Source: Bacteroidales bacterium (GTDB taxonomy: Bacteria > Bacteroidota > Bacteroidia > Bacteroidales > UBA932). From it: a stretch of 34,128 nt of DNA. The notes beneath the pieces are model-generated. The model did not search any database and was not told the DNA's origin. It worked only from the letters and a program-made list of their open reading frames with translations. Positions 22,951 to 30,935 of this stretch are shown piece after piece (positions within the stretch are counted from its first letter, which is position 1; each line of letters begins with the position of its first letter). The stretch covers positions 1 to 34,128 of the forward strand of contig JAGCXV010000060.1 in NCBI GenBank assembly GCA_017961175.1, written 5' to 3'. Position numbers and translations under genes: made by a program.

Positions 22951-24960
22951 CTAAAGTTCAAAGTTAAGCCTTATTTTGATATTTGTGCCAGGCATCGGAT
23001 AACACTGCACAACCTCGTATTGCTGGTTTAGTATATTGTTGACTTCCAAAGTAATCTTCAGGTCTCTCTTCTGCGGGCCGATGGAAAAGCTCCTGGTAAT
23101 CCCCATATCGTGGGTGTACCAGGCAGGAGAATAATTCTCCGCGATGTTGGCTACGGACTCGTATCTTTCTCCAGTATAGATGAAGCTGTAGGTAAGTGCC
23201 CACTTGCCGTAGTCTGCAGTAACTATGACGCTTCCGCTGTGCCATGGAATGTAAGGAATCTGGCCCCTGTACCACTGGCTGTTCTTGTCCGTTACATCCT
23301 CTGCCCTCTGGTATGTGTAATTCACCCTGGTTGTCCAGTCCACCGGGCCGGTGGCAAAGGAAGACTGCAGGACGGCGTCAAGTCCCTTGATTTCCACTCG
23401 CCCGAAGTTCAGCATCGTCCATCGGAACTGGTTTGAAGTTGGAACGGCAACTATCTTGTTCTTTACCGTGTTGTAGTATAAGTCCAGGCTTGCGTCAAGG
23501 GTTTTGAAAAAGCCGGTCTTGAACTTGTGGCTGAAGACTGCACCAAGGTTGTACTGTGTGGTGGATTCAGGCTTCAGGTTTATGTTGCCCACAAATGTGT
23601 AATAAAGGTCGTTGAACGTCGGAAGACGGAAGACCCTCTTGTAGAATGCCCTGATATCCAAACCTATGCCCTTGAAAGGATGATAGGAGGCAATTACGGA
23701 AGGAGTAAACTTCCCGTCTGTGGAGAAGTGGGCTGACTCATACTTTGAACGGTCCTTTACATAAGTATAGAGCAGGCTTGCCTGAAACTTGAACCTGTCA
23801 AGTGAAACGGAGGTGGCGGCAGCATTCAGGAAAGTCAACCTGTTGGGATAGATGAATCCAGTAAGGTCCGCATTCAGCTTGTTGTACTGGATGTCGTCAG
23901 AAAGGGAGAGACTCCACCATTTGGTAACGTTGAAGAGATGGGCCAGGGACGCATAGCCCTCTTTCTGGCGGAAATGGCTGTTGATGTACATAGTTGTAAC
24001 ATCTTCCCTCGGATCCGAAAGGTAATGGAGATAGTCGTAGGCGTACTTGCCGTTGAAAAGCAGGCTGTAGCGCGGGCTGAATTCCTTCTTGAACTGGGTC
24101 TGGAGGAAGAAGTTGCGGTCCCACTGCCTGTCCTGGTGGCGGAAGCGGCCGGGTTCTTCCCTTACACAGGCCCCGGGGAATCCCCTTTCTGAATCGTAGA
24201 AATAAGCCTTCACCTTCCAGTGACCTCCTTCTATGAAACGGAATAGGCCCATCTCAACCCTTTCCATCCTCACGTCTCCGTTGTGGCGGTATGCTGTGGT
24301 ATCGTAACCACCCTTGGTCGAATATGTAAAGCGGTAGCGGCCGTTGGTATGCATATACTCTGCGGAAGCGCTCAGGGACAGCCTGTCGCTGAACTTGTGC
24401 TCCCAGAAAGCGGAAGGGTTCACAAGGGCAAAGGAGCCAGTCTTGAAGCCCAGGTTAATGTTGTCTTTCTTTCCCGGGGCAAACACCGGAATCTTGCTCT
24501 GCAGATAAACCGCGCTGGCACTGGCGTAATCCTTTGCACTCTGGAATATGGCGCTTTTCTGCCCGTTGTAGACGGAAACGGCCTCCAGGTTGTCCAGACT
24601 GAAACGCCCAAGGTCAACGATGCCGTTCTGGGCGTTACCCATCTCAAGGCCATCGTAGAACACTCCCACGTGCTGGCTGCCAAGGGAACGGATATTTACA
24701 CTCTTGAGACCCCCAATTCCGCCATAGTCCTTGATCTGGGCTCCCGAGAAATATCGGATGGCGTCGGCCACGGAATAAGACGTGAGCCTTTGCATCTGCT
24801 CTCCTGCAAGATACTGCACCGGAACAATCTCCCTGACAATCCTTTGGGCCACAACAGTAACTGGGCTCAAAGTGTCCGCCTTGGGAGACTCCTGGGCAAA
24901 GGAAATGCCACTAACCAGCAGTGCTGAACCTGTTATTATCGCGATTAAAAAACTTTTCAT
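22951..24960 (-). CDS. BtuB-like TonB-dependent outer-membrane receptor
   Basis: A 669-residue receptor from ATG at 24960, with the signal peptide MKSFLIAIITGSALLVSGIS ending FAQ. The frame stays open to 25113, but that would cover the divergent promoter and enter the neighbouring gene, so I reject the longer form. The N-terminus DTLSPVTVVAQR is followed by the plug: ADAIRYFSGAQIKDYGGIGG, KSVNIRSLGSQHVGVFYDGL and LDNLEAVSVYNGQKSAIFQS. The barrel includes KRVFRLPTFNDLYYTFVGNI and NLKPESTTQYNLG, and a VNNILNQQYE box near the end, all typical of BtuB/cobalamin and siderophore receptors in Bacteroidales. Cobalamin is one plausible cargo, but no B12 riboswitch is visible upstream and no BtuG-type gene is in the window. 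It is co-transcribed with the PKD-like lipoprotein. Confidence 0.9.
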   Translation of the reverse strand: MKSFLIAIITGSALLVSGISFAQESPKADTLSPVTVVAQRIVREIVPVQYLAGEQMQRLTSYSVADAIRYFSGAQIKDYGGIGGLKSVNIRSLGSQHVGVFYDGLEMGNAQNGIVDLGRFSLDNLEAVSVYNGQKSAIFQSAKDYASASAVYLQSKIPVFAPGKKDNINLGFKTGSFALVNPSAFWEHKFSDRLSLSASAEYMHTNGRYRFTYSTKGGYDTTAYRHNGDVRMERVEMGLFRFIEGGHWKVKAYFYDSERGFPGACVREEPGRFRHQDRQWDRNFFLQTQFKKEFSPRYSLLFNGKYAYDYLHYLSDPREDVTTMYINSHFRQKEGYASLAHLFNVTKWWSLSLSDDIQYNKLNADLTGFIYPNRLTFLNAAATSVSLDRFKFQASLLYTYVKDRSKYESAHFSTDGKFTPSVIASYHPFKGIGLDIRAFYKRVFRLPTFNDLYYTFVGNINLKPESTTQYNLGAVFSHKFKTGFFKTLDASLDLYYNTVKNKIVAVPTSNQFRWTMLNFGRVEIKGLDAVLQSSFATGPVDWTTRVNYTYQRAEDVTDKNSQWYRGQIPYIPWHSGSVIVTADYGKWALTYSFIYTGERYESVANIAENYSPAWYTHDMGITRSFSIGPQKRDLKITLEVNNILNQQYEVVQCYPMPGTNIKIRLNFEL

Positions 24961-24975
24961 TTTCCAAGCCGGATG

Positions 24976-24983
24976 CAAAGATA
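24976..24983 (-). promoter_or_regulatory. Probable -7 box of the BtuB-like receptor operon
   Basis: TATCTTTG on the minus strand matches TAnnTTTG and lies 15 bases before the ATG at 24960. No TTTG occurs at the expected -33 distance, so the promoter may need an activator or the call may be wrong. Confidence 0.4.
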
Positions 24984-25046
24984 AATGTTTTGGCACAATC
25001 ATCATTTTTCTATCAATATCTCCATCACCGAGACAAAATCCAGTCT

Positions 25047-25078
25047 TTTGGCATAATTGGTGATAATTGCTAAATTTG
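25047..25078 (+). promoter_or_regulatory. Bacteroidota-type promoter of the alpha-2-macroglobulin gene
   Basis: TTTG (25047-25050), a 20-base spacer, and TAAATTTG (25071-25078) fit the consensus exactly. The ATG at 25102 follows after 23 bases. Confidence 0.8.
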
Positions 25079-25101
25079 TTAACACATAAAAACGGTCTTT
25101 T

Positions 25102-28100
25102 ATGAAAACTCATCTACTTACCTTAATCCTTACTATAATGGCAACATTAGGATTCGGTTTCAGTACACCTTCCCATCAGGACGCTTCATACGACCAGCTC
25201 TGGAAGCAGGTCAAGGAAGCTGAGAAGAAGGACCACCCCAAGACAGTGGTGGAAATCTGCGACAAGATACTCGCAAAGGCCCGCAAGGAAAACAACAAGG
25301 GCCAGTTGCTGAAGGCATATTTCTACAGGGTTGAGAATAAGATGCACATTACTCCGGACACCCTGTACTCCAACATCAAGGAACTGGAACAGATGGCGGC
25401 AGAGGAAAAGGACCCGGCCACAAGGATGGTCCTTCATAGCTGTCTCGGAACCATTTACGCCAACTATGCATCTTCAAACAGCTGGTCTCTGGCCCAGCGC
25501 ACCAATGTCGAAGGAGGAGAGGACGTTTCAGATATCGAGCAGTGGGGAAGCATGAAAATCACCCAGACGATTCTGGAAAACGTGAATGCATCGCTGAGCG
25601 ATATAAATGTTCTTAGAAAAACAGACAACAAGGCATTTGTTCCGTTTGTCAAACAGCAGGAGGAGAGCAAGTATTACAATCACGATCTCCTTCATATTCT
25701 GGTCAGACGTGCGGTTAACAGCCTCGAGGCGGCGGAAACAGTTGCAAAGGACAAGAAGGCTATCAAGCAGAGAAGGCAGCAGATCTGGGAAGACGCCATC
25801 CAGAACTACCGGGATAACTCGGAGATGGAGGCCTTCATCCTTATGTCTATGGACTATATTGACTATCAGGAACTTAATGATGAGAAGCGGATAAAGGCCC
25901 TGGAAAACCTGATGGACGAAAAGGTTAAGGCAAATCCGCTGAGCACGGAGATTCTCATAGAACTGGCCAGGGCCTATTCACAAGAAAACCCGGCCAAGGC
26001 AATGGAGCTCTGCGATGAAGGAAAGGCGGCCTATCCTTCCTACAAAAGGACTAAGTATCTGAAAGAATTAAAGGAGGACCTTCTTCTCCCGAAGGCCAAT
26101 CTCAGCCTTCCTTCCTACGCATACACAGGAGAAAGGAAGGAGATTTACCTTCTCCACAAGAACCTGGATAAAGTAACTGTCATCCTCTACAAGGTTCCGG
26201 AGTCTATCCAAAAGATTATCAAGGAGAAAGGAATATACAAGCTGGAGGAATCAGACCTCAAGAAGTGCCAGCAGTATTCCGTCCAGTCCTTCGCAGTGGC
26301 AAGGCCTGCAGACTATAAGGACGCTCATGACAAGATTACCGTGGAAATTCCTTCTGAACCGGGAATCTACACCTCTAAGCTCATTGCCCAGGGAAAAGAG
26401 ATCTTCAACTGGAATCTCATGGCAGTGGGAAAGATAAAGCTGATGTACACATCCTGGGAGCCTAAGAAACTGGAAGTGATTGCAGTTGACAGGATAAGCG
26501 GACATCCTCTTGAGGGAGTGAAAATTATCATTCAGTCAGAACCACGGACATATGGTGAGAAGAAGAAAGAAACCGTATTGAAAACCGGAAAGGACGGCAA
26601 GACCGTCTTTGTGGAAGATACAGACAAATATAACGGTTATGTGAACATTAAGGCCGAGCTGGGAGATGATAAATATATGCCTATAGCCGGTACAAGAATA
26701 GCGTCTAACGCCCAGGATCTTAACCACTATGGAAGCGGAAGGATTAACATAATCACGGACAGGAGCATCTACCGTCCTGGACAGACCGTTTATGTCAAAG
26801 GCCTCTACTACTATCAGAAGGGAGATGATGCAAACGTAAAGGAAGGTGAAAAGGTAACAGTTGAACTTTTAAACCACAATCGCGAGGTTGTAGACAAGAA
26901 AGAAGTTGTAACCAACAGCTTCGGCTCTTTCGATACATCTCTCCAGATCCCTTCGGGAGGACTGATGGGCACCTATACAATCAAGGCTAACTCCAACAGC
27001 ACAATCATCAGGGTTGAGGAATACAAGAGGCCTACCTTTGAAGTAAAGTCGGACAAGATAGAGGGAACCTATAAGTTCGGCGACAGGGTTGAGGTTAAGG
27101 CAAATGCCAAGACCTTCTCCGGAGTTCCTGTAGATGATGCTGATGTAAAATACACCGTAACCCGCCGCAAATGGAGATACTGGAGCCCGTCCTCCAATGA
27201 TATTCTTGAAACCGGGGATCTCAAGACAGACGACGAGGGAAACGTGATGGTTCCGGTTACTCTGCTTAAGGAAGAAGATGACGATGATTCTGAAGACCGC
27301 TTCACAAGCAGCCATTATTCCTATGAGGTCAGGATAGACGTTACAAACGCCGCTGGAGAAACCCAGAGCACTACAGCATTCGTCTATGCCGGAACAAAGA
27401 GCATGATACTCAACTGCAGCGGACTCGGATCCATCTGCAAGGACAGGGACGAGATAAAGATTGAGATGATTGCCACCAACCTTGCACAGAGCCCTGTGGA
27501 GACCACAGTAAAATACACGCTTTACCGCCTGGTCGGAAAGGACGGCAAGGAGAAGATTGAAGAGGGAACGGTGAAGTCCAACACTCCTGTGAAGAAGGAT
27601 AACTGGAAAACGCTTCCTAGCGGAAAATACCGTATCGAGTTTTCCGCAAAGGATGATGCGGGAGAACTTGTAGAAGGAGAAAGAGACCTTACCCTGTTCT
27701 CCTTGAAGGACAGCAGGCCGATTGAAGGCACAGAATTCTGGGCATATCAGGATGGAGACAATATCTACTACGGAACCTCTTTCTCGGACGCTGTGGTATT
27801 CATTGACATATATTCAGACAACAAGCTTGTGGAGAGCAAAATGGTAAATATTTCAGACCAGATTCTCTCAAAGAAGTTCGTTTACCTTCCGGAATATAAG
27901 GATGGAGCCAGAATATACCTCAGAATGGTCCGGAACGACCGTATGTACAATAATTCATTCTCCGTTTACAAGCCGCATCCGGACTATGCTCTCCGTCTTA
28001 AATGGAGTGTATTCCGCGACCGTCTGATTCCGGGCCAGAAAGAAGAGTGGAAGATGAGCGTTGTGGATGCGGACGGGAAACCAGCTGACGCCGAAGTTCT

Positions 28101-30930
28101 TGCAATGATGTACGACGCTTCTCTGGACAAGATCTGCCCGTACAGCCTGAGCGGTGTCTATCACCAGTTCCCAAGAAAATTAACCCATGTAACCTGGTAC
28201 ACCGTGTCTTCCGGTACATATACCATGAGCTATACTCCAGGTAGAGGAATATATGTTCCAGGTATGGATTTCGACGATTTCGAAAGACTGCCTCAGTTCT
28301 TCAGAAGATACGGTTATTATTACACCAAAGGAGCTGCACTGGGAAGCAGGGCTGTGAGAAAGGAAGCTGGAATGGTGGAAGATGCCATGATGGTGGAAGA
28401 TGCCGTCGCTCCAGCCGCTGCCCAGAGTATGAGAATACGCGGTGTGAACTCTTTGAAAGTTGACTCCGTGGAAGAAGAAACAGCACAGGAAACCAATGTT
28501 GACGAGGGCACTCCAAACCAGGCAAAGACTGAGGCTGAAGGCCCTCAGGTCAGGACCAACTTCAACGAGACCGCTTTCTTCCTGCCTAATCTTGTAACCG
28601 ACAAGGACGGAAACGTATCCGTAAGCTTCACTCTCCCGGAGAGCCTTACTAAATGGAGATTCATCTCCATGGCCCACACTAAGGACCTCAAGACCGGTTA
28701 CAAATACGACGAAATCGAGGCCAAGAAGGACTTTATGATTTCTCCGAATATGCCTCGCTTCCTAAGGAACGGAGACAAGACCACGATAGCCTCCACCCTT
28801 ACCAACCTGTCCGACAAGGACATTGAGGCAACCGTGAAGTTCGAGATGTTTGACCCTGCTACCGAAAAGGTATTCCACACCCAGACCAAGAAGGTCAGCG
28901 CCAAGGCCTCCAAGACCGGTAAGGTTGCCTTCAGCTTCCCTGTGGAAGACACCTACGATGTAGTGGGAATAAGGATAGTTGCAGAAGGCGGTCAGTTCTC
29001 CGACGGAGAGCAGCATCTCCTTGCTGTCCTCAGCGACAAGATCAGGCTGGTTGAGAGCGTCGCCCTCCCTATCCGCGGAGAGCAGAAGAAGGAATTCTCC
29101 CTGGAGAGCCTGTTCAACCACCATAGCGCATCGGCGACAAAGAAGACTCTCACAATAGAGTTTACCGGCAACCCTGCCTGGTATGCGGTTCAGGCCCTGC
29201 CATCTCTGGCAGAACCGGATGACGACTGTGCAATCTGCTGGACCAACGCCCTTTACGCAAATGTCCTGGCAAGCAAGATTGCCAACTCCCAGCCTAAGAT
29301 CAAAAACGTTTACGAGAGCTGGAAGAAGAGCGGCCAGAACAAGGAAACCCTCCTGAGCAACCTTCAGAAGAACCAGGAGTTGAAAACCATTCTTCTTAGT
29401 GAATCTCCATGGGTTCTGGAAGCCAAGAGCGAGGAAGACCAGAAGAACATGATTTCCGCACTCTTCGATGTGCTGAGCATACAGAACACACAAGGCAAGG
29501 CCCTTAAGAAACTCCAGGAACTCCAGATGCCGGACGGCGGATGGACCTGGTTCAAGGGAATGCAGTCCAGCCCTTGGATTACAGAGTATGTCCTTACCCA
29601 GGATATCCGCCTGAGGATTCTGACCGGAGACGAGATGAACCCGGACCAGAAGAGAATGCACCAGAGGGGTATGGACTATATGCACAACAAGGTGAAGGAA
29701 GAATACGACTGGATAATGAAGGAGAAGATCAAATCCAAGGGAGTTTCCTACTTCATCCTCAAGTATCTCTACCTCGTTGCCCTTGAGGCCCAGGCCAATG
29801 GCGTGGACAATCCTGTAAACATTGTTCCGAAAAACCGCCAGAAGTACTACAACTACTTCCTTAACAAGGTCGCCGAGGCTCCAAGAAGCCAGGATATGCA
29901 GGAGAAGTCTATGGCTGCGGTAGTCCTGAAGGCTAACGGCAATATGGCCAAGGCAAACGAATACATGCAGTCCATCAGGGAGCACCTGACAAGTTCCGAG
30001 GAAATGGGAATGTACTTTGCCTTCAACGAGAATCCATACCGCTGGGGTTCCATGAATGTCAACGCCCAGGTTGCCGCAATCGAGGCCTTCGACCAGGTTG
30101 CAAAAGACATGCAGACCGTGGAAGAGATGAAGATCTGGCTCCTCAAGCAGAAGCAGACACAGATGTGGGGAACTTCCGTTCTGACCGCAGACGCTATCTT
30201 CGCCCTTCTGGCAAGAGGAGACAACTGGCTTGCAAGCGAGGGAGTTGCAGACCTCAGCTTTGCAGGCAGAACCGTTTCCACCAACAAGCCGGACGAGGAA
30301 GGCAACGCCCCTGTTCCTGGCCTGAACTACATCAAGAGAGCCTACACGGACAATGAAACCACAGATGCCAAGACCATAACCGTAGAGAAGAAAGACAAGG
30401 GTATCGCCTGGGGCGCCGCCTACGCTACCTTCTTCGAGAAACTGGAAAACGTCAAGAATAACGGCGGCAAGGAGATGAGCATTACCAAGGAACTCTTCGT
30501 AAAGAGAGTCAACAAGGTTTCAGAAAGCGGCAACACGGACAACGGAGCCCTGGCCTACACTCTTGAGCCTATAAAGAACGGAGCCGTTATAAAGGTCGGC
30601 GACGTTGTTACCGCAAGGATGGTTATCAAGATAGACCGCAGGATGGACTTCGTCCAGCTCAAGGAACAGAGGGGCGCCTGCTTCGAGCCGATGACCCAGA
30701 TTTCAGGCTACCGCTATGGTGGAGGAACTGGCTACTACGAGGAGATCAAGGATGCCGCAACAAGCTTCTTCTTCTATTCTCTCGGCAAGGGAACATACGT
30801 TCTGGAAGTCAACTACAGGGCCAGCCGTCCTGGAGAATACGAGGTTGGACTTGCAACCCTCCAGTGCGCATACGCTCCTGAGTACACGGCACATACAACT
30901 TCCACAAGAATAACAGTAGAAGACAAGTAG
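25102..30930 (+). CDS. Alpha-2-macroglobulin family protein without a canonical thioester
   Basis: A 1942-residue secreted protein with a Sec signal (about residues 1-21) and no lipobox. Residues 25-330 are helical and TPR-like (LWKQVKEAEKKDHPKTVVEI). The macroglobulin MG domains follow, with TDRSIYRPGQTVYVKGLYYY at about 552-571, the diagnostic family box. The bait-like and MG7 part includes FFLPNLVTDKDGNVSVSFTL near 1157, and the alpha-toroid TED-like domain spans about 1360-1700 (MPDGGWTWFKGMQSSPWITE). The family traps or inhibits proteases through a reactive Cys-Gln thioester (CxEQ). Here the equivalent place reads DDCAICW (Cys1376 and Cys1379), lacking the Gln. A charged, Met/Ala-rich insert lies at about 1080-1140. 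It is monocistronic, with a clear promoter, and ends five bases from a convergent gene. Confidence 0.93.
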   Translation: MKTHLLTLILTIMATLGFGFSTPSHQDASYDQLWKQVKEAEKKDHPKTVVEICDKILAKARKENNKGQLLKAYFYRVENKMHITPDTLYSNIKELEQMAAEEKDPATRMVLHSCLGTIYANYASSNSWSLAQRTNVEGGEDVSDIEQWGSMKITQTILENVNASLSDINVLRKTDNKAFVPFVKQQEESKYYNHDLLHILVRRAVNSLEAAETVAKDKKAIKQRRQQIWEDAIQNYRDNSEMEAFILMSMDYIDYQELNDEKRIKALENLMDEKVKANPLSTEILIELARAYSQENPAKAMELCDEGKAAYPSYKRTKYLKELKEDLLLPKANLSLPSYAYTGERKEIYLLHKNLDKVTVILYKVPESIQKIIKEKGIYKLEESDLKKCQQYSVQSFAVARPADYKDAHDKITVEIPSEPGIYTSKLIAQGKEIFNWNLMAVGKIKLMYTSWEPKKLEVIAVDRISGHPLEGVKIIIQSEPRTYGEKKKETVLKTGKDGKTVFVEDTDKYNGYVNIKAELGDDKYMPIAGTRIASNAQDLNHYGSGRINIITDRSIYRPGQTVYVKGLYYYQKGDDANVKEGEKVTVELLNHNREVVDKKEVVTNSFGSFDTSLQIPSGGLMGTYTIKANSNSTIIRVEEYKRPTFEVKSDKIEGTYKFGDRVEVKANAKTFSGVPVDDADVKYTVTRRKWRYWSPSSNDILETGDLKTDDEGNVMVPVTLLKEEDDDDSEDRFTSSHYSYEVRIDVTNAAGETQSTTAFVYAGTKSMILNCSGLGSICKDRDEIKIEMIATNLAQSPVETTVKYTLYRLVGKDGKEKIEEGTVKSNTPVKKDNWKTLPSGKYRIEFSAKDDAGELVEGERDLTLFSLKDSRPIEGTEFWAYQDGDNIYYGTSFSDAVVFIDIYSDNKLVESKMVNISDQILSKKFVYLPEYKDGARIYLRMVRNDRMYNNSFSVYKPHPDYALRLKWSVFRDRLIPGQKEEWKMSVVDADGKPADAEVLAMMYDASLDKICPYSLSGVYHQFPRKLTHVTWYTVSSGTYTMSYTPGRGIYVPGMDFDDFERLPQFFRRYGYYYTKGAALGSRAVRKEAGMVEDAMMVEDAVAPAAAQSMRIRGVNSLKVDSVEEETAQETNVDEGTPNQAKTEAEGPQVRTNFNETAFFLPNLVTDKDGNVSVSFTLPESLTKWRFISMAHTKDLKTGYKYDEIEAKKDFMISPNMPRFLRNGDKTTIASTLTNLSDKDIEATVKFEMFDPATEKVFHTQTKKVSAKASKTGKVAFSFPVEDTYDVVGIRIVAEGGQFSDGEQHLLAVLSDKIRLVESVALPIRGEQKKEFSLESLFNHHSASATKKTLTIEFTGNPAWYAVQALPSLAEPDDDCAICWTNALYANVLASKIANSQPKIKNVYESWKKSGQNKETLLSNLQKNQELKTILLSESPWVLEAKSEEDQKNMISALFDVLSIQNTQGKALKKLQELQMPDGGWTWFKGMQSSPWITEYVLTQDIRLRILTGDEMNPDQKRMHQRGMDYMHNKVKEEYDWIMKEKIKSKGVSYFILKYLYLVALEAQANGVDNPVNIVPKNRQKYYNYFLNKVAEAPRSQDMQEKSMAAVVLKANGNMAKANEYMQSIREHLTSSEEMGMYFAFNENPYRWGSMNVNAQVAAIEAFDQVAKDMQTVEEMKIWLLKQKQTQMWGTSVLTADAIFALLARGDNWLASEGVADLSFAGRTVSTNKPDEEGNAPVPGLNYIKRAYTDNETTDAKTITVEKKDKGIAWGAAYATFFEKLENVKNNGGKEMSITKELFVKRVNKVSESGNTDNGALAYTLEPIKNGAVIKVGDVVTARMVIKIDRRMDFVQLKEQRGACFEPMTQISGYRYGGGTGYYEEIKDAATSFFFYSLGKGTYVLEVNYRASRPGEYEVGLATLQCAYAPEYTAHTTSTRITVEDK

Positions 30931-30935
30931 TTATT

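Noticed and set aside
24961-25101. Cobalamin riboswitch upstream of the BtuB-like receptor
   Set aside because: I found no B12-box-like GCCACTG in the gap, and 141 bases with a promoter are too short for the full element.
24961-25113. Upstream extension of the BtuB-like receptor frame to 25113
   Set aside because: It would destroy the signal peptide position, cover the A2M promoter and overlap the A2M start. The ATG at 24960 begins a perfect signal peptide.
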